Assembly (NCBI GenBank): GCA_020848745.1
Contig: JADLHM010000009.1
Location: 1-39,067, forward strand
Reading direction: 5' to 3'
DNA: 39,067 nt
Source of the DNA: Deltaproteobacteria bacterium
Lineage (GTDB): Bacteria > Desulfobacterota > Binatia > UTPRO1
The position numbers and the translations under genes are program-made. The stretch's first letter is position 1, and each line of letters starts with the position of its first letter. Below, piece by piece: positions 8,605 to 15,985 of this stretch. The notes under the pieces are model-generated. The model was given only the letters and a program-made list of their open reading frames with translations, was not told the origin of the DNA and made no database searches.

Positions 8605-10233
8605 ATGCGCGCACGCAAGTGGGTGATGGGAAGCGTCGCGGTGCTGGCGCTCGCGACCGTGGTCGTGAGTTGCGGCGGCACCGGCGGCGGTAGCGGCAGC
8701 AAGGGCGACACCGGAAACCAGTTCATCTTGAACAGCAACAACTCCGGACGCCTCAACCTGAACGTGAGCCCGGCCGAGGTCGACGCCAACAAGTCCGACC
8801 GCATCGGCTTGATCGCGACCCTGAGCGACAGCTTCGGCAGGGGCATCCAGGGCGTGGTGATCACGTTCGGCTCGGACATCGACGACATCACGTTCCTTCC
8901 CGCCGACGGTGTGGCGGTGACGGACGCGCTCGGTCGCGCCGACATCATCGCCGTGGCCGGGTCGACGCCGACCGGCACCGGCGCCATCGTCGGCACCGGC
9001 GCCATCTTCGCGCAGACGCCGAGCGGCTTCGGCCTGCGCGCGCAGGTGCCGATCACGCTCTACGACGTCGGGTTCATCGACGCGGAGGTTCTCGGTGTCA
9101 TCCCGTCGGCGCTGAGCGTCGTCGAGCCGGCGCCGGGGCAGGTGCTGTTCTTCAACATCGTCGGCGGCACGCCGCCGTACCAGCTGAAGAACGAGGTGAG
9201 CGGCATCGGCGCGGCCGTCATCTCGCAGCACTGCCTCCCGGGATGCACGGAGAACGGCGGGGTGCTCTGTGTCGGCAGCCCCTGTCAGTCGGATTCCGAC
9301 TGCAACGTCAACGCATCGCCCACACCTGCGGGAGTGTGCGCCGGTCCGATCAAACGCTGCCTCGCGAGCTGCGCCGGCACCAACTGCGCTGGGTCGCGTT
9401 GCGGCACCGACGCCGACTGCAACGACGGCTCCTCCACGCCGGCGAACGTCTGCAAGGACTCGGGCCAGTCCATCGCCTACATCATCGCGGCCGATCCTGC
9501 GGCCGGTACGCACGGCTTCGTCGTCGAGGACTCGGCGGCGGGCGCCGTGAACGTCGAGGTCACCGTGAGCTTCGTTTGCGGCAACGGCGTGGCGAGCGGC
9601 GACGAGCAATGCGACCTCGGCGATCTCCGCGAGCAGACGTGCGAGAGCCTCGGCCAGGGCACGGGCATTCTTTCGTGTGGTACCGACTGCACGTTCGACT
9701 TCACGAACTGCACCTTCGCGACGCCGACGCCGGGCGGCGGAGGTGGCGGCGCGACCGCGACCCCGGGTGGGCCGACCGCGACGTCGGCGACCGGCACGCC
9801 GACGCCGACCCCGACGGTCACGCCCGCCAACACACCGACGCCAGGCGTGGGCGTGCCGTCGAACCTGGCGCTCGCGCTCCTCACCAACGGCTCGGGGGAC
9901 AACGGCAACGGTACCCTCACGACGGTGATCGCGGCGACGGTGACCGACACGAACGGCAACCCGGTTCCCGACGGCTCGAACGTGTTCTTCAACATCTCGG
10001 GCGCGACGCAAGGAGCGATCGTCAACAGCCCGTCGGCGACGAACGCCAACCCGCCATGCGACGTCACGAACTTCGAGACCGATACGGGGGTCGCGGTTCT
10101 GAACCAGTCCGGCGTCGCGCACACCTGTGTCACCTACCCGTCGACGTCGGCGGGCACGCAGATCACCCTGAATGCGAACTCGGGCGCGGCGTCCGATTCG
10201 CAGACCTTCAACCTGCCGCCGCCGCCTCCGTAA
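8605..10233 (+). CDS. Lipoprotein with Ig-like domains and Cys-rich repeats
   Basis: The protein is about 542 aa from the ATG at 8605. I prefer this start because GGGAGG (8593-8598) then has 6-nt spacing; the ATG at 8599 would have none. The signal ends VVVSC, a lipobox-type Cys. A Big_1-like Ig domain follows (about 35-155; LIATLSDSFGRGIQGVVITF). Next are two short Cys-rich repeats sharing GSPCQSDSDCN / GSRCGTDADCN, and a CGNGVASGDEQCD segment resembling myxobacterial disulfide-rich repeats. A Thr-Pro/Gly linker (about 374-415) leads to a second Ig-like domain (IAATVTDTNGNPVPDGSNVF) ending in a poly-Pro tail. It is likely a surface or adhesive protein; the ligand is unknown. Confidence 0.8.
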   Translation: MRARKWVMGSVAVLALATVVVSCGGTGGGSGSKGDTGNQFILNSNNSGRLNLNVSPAEVDANKSDRIGLIATLSDSFGRGIQGVVITFGSDIDDITFLPADGVAVTDALGRADIIAVAGSTPTGTGAIVGTGAIFAQTPSGFGLRAQVPITLYDVGFIDAEVLGVIPSALSVVEPAPGQVLFFNIVGGTPPYQLKNEVSGIGAAVISQHCLPGCTENGGVLCVGSPCQSDSDCNVNASPTPAGVCAGPIKRCLASCAGTNCAGSRCGTDADCNDGSSTPANVCKDSGQSIAYIIAADPAAGTHGFVVEDSAAGAVNVEVTVSFVCGNGVASGDEQCDLGDLREQTCESLGQGTGILSCGTDCTFDFTNCTFATPTPGGGGGGATATPGGPTATSATGTPTPTPTVTPANTPTPGVGVPSNLALALLTNGSGDNGNGTLTTVIAATVTDTNGNPVPDGSNVFFNISGATQGAIVNSPSATNANPPCDVTNFETDTGVAVLNQSGVAHTCVTYPSTSAGTQITLNANSGAASDSQTFNLPPPPP

Positions 10234-10257
10234 GCGGCGGCAGTCGTTCGAGTCGAG

Positions 10258-10297
10258 CGGGGAGCGGCGCCACGGCGTCGCTCCCCGTTTCGTTTTC
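10258..10297 (+). terminator. Intrinsic terminator after the lipoprotein pair
   Basis: A perfect 9-bp stem (CGGGGAGCG at 10258-10266 with CGCTCCCCG at 10279-10287) can extend inward by a few pairs and is followed directly by TTTCGTTTTC. This is the best-looking rho-independent terminator in the window and closes the two-lipoprotein unit 24 bp after the stop. Confidence 0.8.
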
Positions 10298-10380
10298 AGG
10301 CGGTCGGGAGCCCCGGCAGGTGGTCGACGCAGAGCCGCACGAGCGCCTTCAAACGCCGCCGGCCGGGTGCCGTTCCCGAA
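10296..10380 (-). repeat. Copy A of a diverged direct repeat, a coding remnant on the minus strand
   Basis: This segment aligns by hand with 11348-11431 at roughly 80% identity with one single-base indel. Read on the minus strand, and allowing that indel, it encodes about 27 residues containing NGTRPAALKALVRLC and ends at a stop equivalent to the stop of copy B. It is therefore the frameshifted 3' end of a small gene whose body is absent. I do not recognise the family. The two copies bracket the decayed accessory genes. Confidence 0.6.
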
Positions 10381-10437
10381 AACGATCCCGTGGCTTCAGG
10401 GATGGTGGCGTCGAAGCGATCGGAGTCTGGTCGAGTG

Positions 10438-10620
10438 ATGCCGCGTCAGATCGAACCCATCGGCAACGTTGCTCCGAGCCTGGCTAGCGCGGACGAGTGG
10501 GACCGATCGCAGCTCCGAGAGCTCACGCTCGACGAACGACTGAGGATCGCAGAGACGCTGCGTGATCGAGCCTACGGGCCCAATCATCCCGACGTTCGTG
10601 ATTCCGAGCACCACGGATGA
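10438..10620 (+). CDS. Small hypothetical protein in the decayed accessory patch
   Basis: This 60-aa frame ends RELTLDERLRIAETLRDRAY followed by GPNHPDVRDSEH. The amphipathic LTLDERLRIAETLRD helix resembles the short partner proteins often encoded just ahead of nucleotidyltransferase-type toxin genes, but I cannot assign it to a family. The ATG at 10438 has a GGAG about 12 bases upstream; an in-frame GTG lies at 10435. Neighbours on the + strand are broken genes (10692-10810, 11020-11334), so this may be a surviving fragment rather than a working gene. Confidence 0.4.
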   Translation: MPRQIEPIGNVAPSLASADEWDRSQLRELTLDERLRIAETLRDRAYGPNHPDVRDSEHHG

Positions 10621-10691
10621 GAGCCGAGCACTTTTCGGCCGACGCTCGAGACCGCATGCGTCCCCTCGTCGGATCACGATAAAGAACGAGT

Positions 10692-10810
10692 GTGAAGGCG
10701 ACACAGTACTTCGAACATGTCCGCCAACGTCCCGAGTGATCTTGTTGCCCGACGGCGAGACGGTCCACAATGCGTTCTTCGACCGGTCGTTCAAGGAGCG
10801 CGACAGATGA
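10692..10810 (+). pseudogene. Remnant of a small accessory-gene protein with an internal deletion
   Basis: Two pieces of one recognisable small protein sit side by side in different frames. The GTG at 10692 opens VKATQYFEHVRQRPE and stops at 10739. The frame ending at 10810 continues with VILLPDGETVHNAFFDRSFK. In intact relatives as I recall them, these are the N- and C-termini of a roughly 80-90-residue protein usually annotated as hypothetical and often found directly upstream of DUF2283 genes. The middle (about 40 codons) is missing and the frame is shifted. The end overlaps the intact DUF2283 gene by ATGA (10807-10810), preserving the original operon junction. Confidence 0.6.
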
Positions 10811-11007
10811 GAGTAAAGTATTTTCTGGACACCGACACCGCCCTGCTCGAGTTTACGGACAACGCTGTGTCCGAAACTCGGGAGATATCCGAAAGCATCT
10901 ATGTCGATCTCGACGGCGAGGGGAACCTCGTGAGCATGACGATCGAGCACGCGCGCTCTAACGCCAGGCTGCACGAGTTCTCGTACTGCGAAGTGCTGGG
11001 ATCGTAG
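10807..11007 (+). CDS. DUF2283 family small protein
   Basis: The protein is 66 aa starting MRVKYFLDTDTALLEFTD, with ETREISESIYVDLDGEGNLVS and TIEHA in the order seen in DUF2283 proteins. These are small beta-rich proteins of unknown function that frequently sit in toxin-antitoxin-like two-gene cassettes. It is intact, starts within the 3' end of its broken partner (10692-10810) by an ATGA overlap, and is less GC-biased than its surroundings (AGAGTAAAGTATTTTCTGG near the start), which fits a horizontally acquired cassette. Without the partner its role here is unclear. Confidence 0.75.
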   Translation: MRVKYFLDTDTALLEFTDNAVSETREISESIYVDLDGEGNLVSMTIEHARSNARLHEFSYCEVLGS

Positions 11008-11019
11008 TCTGGCGAGAGG

Positions 11020-11334
11020 GTGATCAGCCGAGTACGCGCTCGGGGAGTGCCCGGCGTCGACACCTCCGAGGATTTCTTGCGGCCGGGGGTCGTCGTCCAG
11101 TTCGGTCGGCCTCCACATCGTATCGACCTGCTGAGCACGATCGACGGCGTTACGCTTGGCGATGCGTGGCAGCGTCGGAAGGTCGAGGCGCTCGTCGACG
11201 AGGATGGGGCCGTCACGTCGGTCGCGTTCATCGGCCTCGGGGACCTTCTTCGAAACAAACGAGTATCGGGCAGACACGAAGATCTCGACGACGCCGAGCA
11301 TCTTTCGACGATCCAGAGCTCGGAACGAGGATAG
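11020..11334 (+). pseudogene. C-terminal fragment of a nucleotidyltransferase-fold protein (MNT/DUF6036-like)
   Basis: The frame contains FLRPGVVVQFGRPPHRIDLL, then STIDGVTLGDAW and GLGDLLRNKRVSGRHEDLDD. This is the conserved C-terminal half of small minimal-nucleotidyltransferase-type proteins found in toxin-antitoxin and phage-defence contexts. The N-terminal half, where the GG(S/Y)-type loop and the catalytic Asp pair should lie, is absent; upstream codons read as unrelated sequence. No convincing start or ribosome site is present. I call it a truncated, probably dead gene. It follows the DUF2283 gene by 12 bp. Confidence 0.6.
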
Positions 11335-11347
11335 GAGTGAGGGCGCT

Positions 11348-11437
11348 CTACGCGGTCAACAACCGCGGCAGGTGCTCGGCGCAGAGTCGCGCGAGCGACT
11401 TCAACGCCGCCGGCTGCGTGCCGTTCTCGAGGGTCGC
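11348..11437 (-). repeat. Copy B of the diverged direct repeat, 3' coding remnant on the minus strand
   Basis: On the minus strand this reads ATLENGTQPAALKSLARLC then AEHLPRLLTA and a stop at 11348. It matches copy A (10296-10380) at both DNA and protein level. Upstream on the minus strand the sequence turns into a different, opposite-strand gene fragment (11443-11666), so only about 30 C-terminal codons survive. LENGT-PAALK-L-RLC resembles the end of a helix-turn-helix protein, but that is only a guess. Confidence 0.55.
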
Positions 11438-11442
11438 GAGAC

Positions 11443-11666
11443 GGCGACTACCTGAGGGATGCGGACCACCTGTCGTCCGAAGCGTCGCGGCTTGCCGCCG
11501 CCTATCCAGTCGATGCGCCGTGCGGCGGCTCTTCATCGACGAGATCACGGCGGTGGCGGACTGGGAGCGTGGCCTGAAACGAGTGATAGACCGAGGAGAG
11601 TTGCGAAGCGTTCTGGTGGTCACTACGGGCTCGCGCGCAACCGACCTCCGGCGCGGCAAGGCTTGA
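11443..11666 (+). pseudogene. Internal fragment of an AAA-type ATPase (DUF4143 family-like)
   Basis: The frame ending at 11666 encodes RRLFIDEITAVADWERGLKR, then VIDRGELRSVLVVTTGSRA and TDLRRG. These are the Walker B (LFIDEI) and sensor-1 (TGS) regions of the widespread AAA ATPases that carry a C-terminal DUF4143 domain. Just upstream, in another frame, GDYLRDADHLSSEASRLAAA looks like the preceding part of the same protein, implying a frameshift near 11520. The P-loop and the whole C-terminal domain are missing. It is a clear relic and the fourth degraded gene in this 1.4-kb patch. Confidence 0.6.
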
Positions 11667-11706
11667 AGCCCACGCCCGGTCGTTCCGGCCGAGGGGTGAG
11701 CGCCTT

Positions 11707-14184
11707 TCAGAGCACCGTCGAGGGCACGCACAACTCGCGCGGTCCGAACACCGTGAACGTGTCGGGACCGAACTGATTGAGCGAATACAGCGTGTCGTGC
11801 GTCGGCATGCCGGCGGCGCTGCGGATCTGGTAGCAGACGAGGTGGGTGTTCGGGTCGAGGATACCTTCGCCGTTCTTGTCGACCGGGGCGCAGTAGCGGA
11901 CCGGCCGCTTGATGGCGCCGTCGATCGAGCCGAACTGGTCGGTGACCGTGATCGAGTCGGCGCGGAAGTAGCCGCGCGCCTTGTAGCACTTGAAGTGGTC
12001 GATCGCCGGCGTGTAGCTGGCGATCGGGCCGCTGTGGCTCTTCGCGCTCGGGACGAGCAGCGCGTCCGGTCGCACCAGGTCGAGCGCGACCGCGCCGAAC
12101 TGATTGGTCACGATGAAGCCTCGGACGGGCGTGAAGCGCGGCGTCGTCTGCTTGATCGTGTAGGCCGCCAGGTGGTCGGGATCGAGCGGCGCCGTCGGAT
12201 CCTCGCCGTTCTTGTCGGCCGGCGCGCAGAAGCGCTTGCCGCGGAGCACGCGCACGGTGCTCGCGCCGAAATGGTCGACGAGCGAGACCCCGCTCAAGCG
12301 GAGCGGCGGCCGGTGCGTTTCGTAGCACTGGAAGTGGTCGAGGTCGCCCGGCGTCGGCGTCGGTCCCGGCACCGTGGCGGTCGGCGGGGGCGGCGTCTCG
12401 GTCGGGTCCGCAGTGCTCGTCGCGGTCGGCGTGGACATGCCGGTGGGTGTCGCCGTCGGGGTCGGCGTCGGTGTTCCGGTGGACGTCGTGGTCGCGGTCG
12501 GAGAGGCGCTCGCGGTCGGCGTCGGCGTCCCGGTGGATGTTGCGGTCGCGGTCGGAGAGGCGCTCGCGGTCGGCGTCGGCGTCCCGGTGGATGTTGCGGT
12601 CGCGGTCGGGGAGGCGCTCGCGGTCGGCGTCGGCGTTCCGGTGGACGTCGTGGTCGCGGTCGGAGAGGCGCTCGCGGTCGGCGTCGGCGTCCCGGTGGAT
12701 GTTGCGGTCGCGGTCGGAGAGGCGCTCGCGGTCGGCGTCGGTGTTCCGGTGGACGTCGCGGTCGCGGTCGGAGAGGCGCTCGCGGTCGGCGTCGGCGTCC
12801 CGGTGGACGTCGTGGTCGCGGTCGCCGTCGGGGTCACGACCGGCGATCCCGTCGTCGTCGGGGTTGCCGTCGGCGCGGCGAGCGGCTCGCACGGCGTGGT
12901 GTCCGAAGGCACGGTCAGGAAGGGGTCCGTGTCGACGTTGACCGACGCCGTGTCGCAGCCGGCGGTGTTGGCGCCGGTCGCGCATCCCCACCAGTTGTTC
13001 TCGGCGTCGATCGTCTCGCCCCCGGCGTAGGCGGCGCCGGCGAGGTTGCCGTAGAGGTTGTTGTCGCTGGCGACGTTCGTCGCGATCGTGCCGGCGGCCT
13101 GTCCGTCGCTGTAGAAGATGCCCGTTCCCGCGAGCGCCGCCGCGCACGTCCCACCGCCGAGGCAGTCGCCGTCGGTCGTGCACGGCTCGCCGTCGTTCGT
13201 GCCGCCGCCGCATGCGAGGCCGAGGCCGTTCGTCGAGAAGCAGTTGCTGGTGATCGCGACGTTCTGCGCGCCGACCGCCGGGTCGGCGTCGCCGAAGCTC
13301 GTGAGCAGGAGGCCGTAGCGGCCGTTCCCCGAGAAGGTGTTGCCGTCGACCGAGGAGTTCTGCATGCCGCCCTGGAGACCGTCGAGGAGGTTGTCCGCGA
13401 AGGTGTTGCGCGCGATCGCCATCTGGTCCGCCGCGGCCGCGCCGAAGCTCACGCCGACGCGGTTGCTCTCGAAGCGGTTGTCGGCCATCTCGGGCGTCCC
13501 CGCATCGACGTTGGGGCCGACGTTCTGCGTGCCTTCGGCCAAGAAGCCGTAGGTACGGACGCCGTTCCGAACGCAATTGTCCAGGAAGGCGAGACCGTCG
13601 AAGTCGTTGGCCCCGTCGAGGTGGAAGAGCGCGTTCGGGCCGGTCGCGCTCGCGCCGTCGATCTCGTTCTGCTCGAACCGCGTGCTGCTGGCGTCGGCGC
13701 CGAAGAACGCGCCGCTGTCCGTGAAGCCGACGATCCGGTTCGAGAAGAACTTGAGGCGGCTGAGGGGGCCGCCGACGACGTCGATGCCGCGCGTGCCGCC
13801 TTGAAATGTGAACCCGTCGACGGTCGCGCTCGACGCCCCCAGCGTCAGCGTCAACCCGACGCCGCCCGCGGGCGCGACGACGGTCTCCGTGTCGAGGCGG
13901 TCGCATGCCGGCACGCCGCTCTGGGCGCCGCGCAGGATCACGTTCTTCCCGAGCGTCAGGTTCTCGACGTACGTACCGGCGGCGACGACGATGACGTCGC
14001 TGCTCACGGCGACGCCGATCGCGAACTGGATCGTGCAGCACGGCGTTCCCGTACACGGCGCCGTATCACTGCACGCGACGCTGTTGTCGACGTTGCGCGT
14101 GACCGCGCCCGCCACGCTCGGCGCGAACGCTACACTCGCGATCCACGCCGCCGCCCAAAGCCTCCGCCCGATCGCTCCCGTCAT
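11707..14184 (-). CDS. Secreted beta-helix surface protein with Thr-Pro repeat stalk and C-terminal DQFG repeats
   Basis: The protein is 825 aa with a signal peptide (about 1-27, ending SVAGA). Residues ~30-415 form a right-handed parallel beta-helix of pectate-lyase/NosD type. Visible signs are AAGTYVENLTLGKNVILRG, then serial asparagine-turn units such as DNRFESNRVGVSF, IARNTFADNLLDG and SVDGNTFSGNGRYG. A Ser/Thr/Pro/Ala stalk (about 430-590) contains an 18-residue unit repeated seven times. The C-terminal ~200 residues carry four related units built around HFKCY / DQFG / LCxPxxKNG / HLxCY, resembling a domain found in surface proteins of deltaproteobacteria-like genomes. It is probably a cell-surface or glycan-associated protein; catalytic residues were not identified. 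It is transcribed alone. Confidence 0.85.
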   Translation of the reverse strand: MTGAIGRRLWAAAWIASVAFAPSVAGAVTRNVDNSVACSDTAPCTGTPCCTIQFAIGVAVSSDVIVVAAGTYVENLTLGKNVILRGAQSGVPACDRLDTETVVAPAGGVGLTLTLGASSATVDGFTFQGGTRGIDVVGGPLSRLKFFSNRIVGFTDSGAFFGADASSTRFEQNEIDGASATGPNALFHLDGANDFDGLAFLDNCVRNGVRTYGFLAEGTQNVGPNVDAGTPEMADNRFESNRVGVSFGAAAADQMAIARNTFADNLLDGLQGGMQNSSVDGNTFSGNGRYGLLLTSFGDADPAVGAQNVAITSNCFSTNGLGLACGGGTNDGEPCTTDGDCLGGGTCAAALAGTGIFYSDGQAAGTIATNVASDNNLYGNLAGAAYAGGETIDAENNWWGCATGANTAGCDTASVNVDTDPFLTVPSDTTPCEPLAAPTATPTTTGSPVVTPTATATTTSTGTPTPTASASPTATATSTGTPTPTASASPTATATSTGTPTPTASASPTATTTSTGTPTPTASASPTATATSTGTPTPTASASPTATATSTGTPTPTASASPTATTTSTGTPTPTPTATPTGMSTPTATSTADPTETPPPPTATVPGPTPTPGDLDHFQCYETHRPPLRLSGVSLVDHFGASTVRVLRGKRFCAPADKNGEDPTAPLDPDHLAAYTIKQTTPRFTPVRGFIVTNQFGAVALDLVRPDALLVPSAKSHSGPIASYTPAIDHFKCYKARGYFRADSITVTDQFGSIDGAIKRPVRYCAPVDKNGEGILDPNTHLVCYQIRSAAGMPTHDTLYSLNQFGPDTFTVFGPRELCVPSTVL
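12461..12838 (-). repeat. 54-bp tandem repeat, seven copies, coding for the Thr-Pro stalk
   Basis: Units begin at 12461, 12515, 12569, 12623, 12677, 12731 and 12785. The spacing is exactly 54 bp and differences between units are only a few bases (for example GGTGTTCCG versus GGCGTCCCG). Each unit encodes STGTPTPTASASPTATAT or a close variant. The last unit in reading order diverges into PTPTATPTG. Because the unit is a multiple of three, copy-number change would alter stalk length without breaking the frame. Confidence 0.9.
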
Positions 14185-14299
14185 CCTCCACCTCGCTCGC
14201 GCGGCCCGCCGCGCGCGTCCGCTGCTGCCCGAGAGCTAGGACGCCCGCGTTCCGTGGTCAACCGGAAGTCGCCATGCGAGGTCGCACGGCGCGCGGTGG

Positions 14300-15985
14300 T
14301 CACGACGCCGCGAAGCGACGACGTCGGAAGAGCGCGAGCCCGACCGCCAGGTACGCGAGGCCGTGCGCGATCAGCACGCCGGTCGGCAGGAGGGCGGCGT
14401 CGAGCGGCTGGCGGCGGATCATGAGATCGTTGTAGGCGGCCATCGCCCAGGTCGTCGGGAACGCCAGCGCCACGCGCTGCATCCACGGCGGCTCGAGATC
14501 GATCGGCCACCAGCAGCCCCCGACCGCCGCCATCGTCACGATGACGATCGAGCCGAGCGGCAGCACGGCTTCGCGTGAGCGGACGAGCCCCGCGACGACG
14601 AGTCCGAAGGCGGTGGCGGCGAAGACGATTCCGGCGGTCGGGAGCGCGAGCGCCCAGGGCTCGGGTCCGAGCGAGATGCCGAAGCAAAGCCGCCCGACGA
14701 TCAGCAGGAGCGTCATCTGGGCGCAGCCGACGGCGAAGCGTGTCACGAGCTTCGCGAGCAACGTGACGTCGAGCGCCACCGGCATCGTGCGCAGGCGCGC
14801 GAGCGTCCCCCAGTCGCGCTCGTCGAGAAGGCCGAGCGACACGCCGAGCAGCATGCCGAGGAGGAGGAACGTCACGCTGAATCCGGGGACGTTCTGGTCG
14901 AAGGTGTTCAGGCGCTCGGGCGCGCCGGTCACGCTCCGCTCGGCGATCTCGATGGCGCCGGGGAGCGCGATGGCCGGCGGCTCGGGCAAGCTCGGGACGC
15001 GGAACGCCGGCAGCGTGGGCAGGGCCGGGGGCATCACGGAGGGCACGCTGACGTCGGGAAGCGGCAGCGGGGTCCTGCCGACGAGGCGCTCGGCGAGCGC
15101 GTCGGGGTCCATGCGGACGAGTTCGCTCACCGCGAACGGGACGCGGGGGCGCGCCGGCGGAGGCGGCAACCGGTCGGCGTAGCGTCCGGCGTTGCGATGG
15201 ACGGTGCGCCACCAGCGCGTGAACGCGGCCTCCGCTGCCTCGAGCTCGGCGACGAACCGCCGGAGCGGTCCGAGCTCGGCGGCGAGGCGGGCGCTCGCGA
15301 GGCTCGCTTGCAGCTCGGTCGCCTCGGCGACCGCCGCCCGCAGCTCTCGCGCCGCATCCGCTTCGAGCGCGTGCGCCTGCGCCGTGGTCGCCGCGCGCGC
15401 CGCCGCGAGCCGTCCCGGCAGCGCCTCGAGTTCGCGCGCCAGCGACTCCGCCGAACGCGCGAAATCGACGCGGGTATGCTCCATGCGGGCGCGCAGGCGC
15501 GCCAGCCGGCGGCCGGCGCGGTCGCGCGCGCGCCGCTCGATGGCGTGGCGGATCTCCTGCACGAGCGCCCGCACGTTCGCGATCTCGAGGTACTTCACGG
15601 GATCGGTCAGCAGCTCGACGTCGACGGGACGCCCCGCCGCGAGAGCGCGCGAGGCGCCGCGCGGGATCACGAGCGCCACGCCTGCCCGCCGGCGTTCGAC
15701 GAGCGCGGCGGCGTCGACGCGGCTGCCGACCGCCTCGACCGCGACGGCTTCGTGGCGGCCGAGGGCGTCGCGGAAGGCACGGCCCACGCGCCCGCCGTCC
15801 TCGTCGGCGACCGGCAGCAGGTAGGCGGTCGTGCCGCGCGGGCCGGCGCCGTAGAGGCTCGCGAGCGAAAATCCGGCGACGGTGATGACGACGATCGGCG
15901 CGATCGTGAGGAACACGAGGCCCACGCGATCGCGCGCGAGCAAACGGAAGTCCTTGCCGATCGCGGCCGCGAGCGCGCGCATCAT
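14300..15985 (-). CDS. ABC-2 type exporter permease
   Basis: The protein is 561 aa and forms the membrane partner of the ATPase encoded just upstream. One N-terminal membrane helix (about 18-40; VFLTIAPIVVITVAGFSLA) is followed by a ~330-residue extracytoplasmic region. This region contains an Ala/Arg/Glu-rich coiled coil (about 140-245) and a Pro-rich stretch. A cluster of about five to six C-terminal helices follows (from about 368; SVTFLLLGMLLGVSLGLLDE, TLLLIVGRLCFGISLG, GIVFAATAFGLVVAGL and others). This is the ABC2_membrane_3/YhgE-like architecture of drug or lipid exporters. The start overlaps the ATPase stop by ATGA (15982-15985). Substrate is unknown. Confidence 0.85.
   Translation of the reverse strand: MMRALAAAIGKDFRLLARDRVGLVFLTIAPIVVITVAGFSLASLYGAGPRGTTAYLLPVADEDGGRVGRAFRDALGRHEAVAVEAVGSRVDAAALVERRRAGVALVIPRGASRALAAGRPVDVELLTDPVKYLEIANVRALVQEIRHAIERRARDRAGRRLARLRARMEHTRVDFARSAESLARELEALPGRLAAARAATTAQAHALEADAARELRAAVAEATELQASLASARLAAELGPLRRFVAELEAAEAAFTRWWRTVHRNAGRYADRLPPPPARPRVPFAVSELVRMDPDALAERLVGRTPLPLPDVSVPSVMPPALPTLPAFRVPSLPEPPAIALPGAIEIAERSVTGAPERLNTFDQNVPGFSVTFLLLGMLLGVSLGLLDERDWGTLARLRTMPVALDVTLLAKLVTRFAVGCAQMTLLLIVGRLCFGISLGPEPWALALPTAGIVFAATAFGLVVAGLVRSREAVLPLGSIVIVTMAAVGGCWWPIDLEPPWMQRVALAFPTTWAMAAYNDLMIRRQPLDAALLPTGVLIAHGLAYLAVGLALFRRRRFAAS

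Noticed and set aside
10562-10810. An 82-codon frame read as a complete small protein
   Set aside because: Only its last ~25 codons resemble a family. Its first part is the out-of-frame overlap with the preceding small gene, so it is treated as part of a pseudogene.
12461-12838. Regular repeat resembling a CRISPR array
   Set aside because: Units are contiguous 54-bp coding repeats with no unique spacers and no cas genes nearby.
12374-13030. A Val/Gly-rich 218-aa frame with repeated VAVGVGVPVDV units on the plus strand
   Set aside because: It is the exact antisense of the 54-bp stalk repeat; the coding strand has a signal peptide and flanking domains.
11797-14424. An 875-codon plus-strand frame opposite the beta-helix protein
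   Set aside because: It is largely Arg/Gly/Val repeats created by the complement of the Thr-Pro array; no start signal or family.
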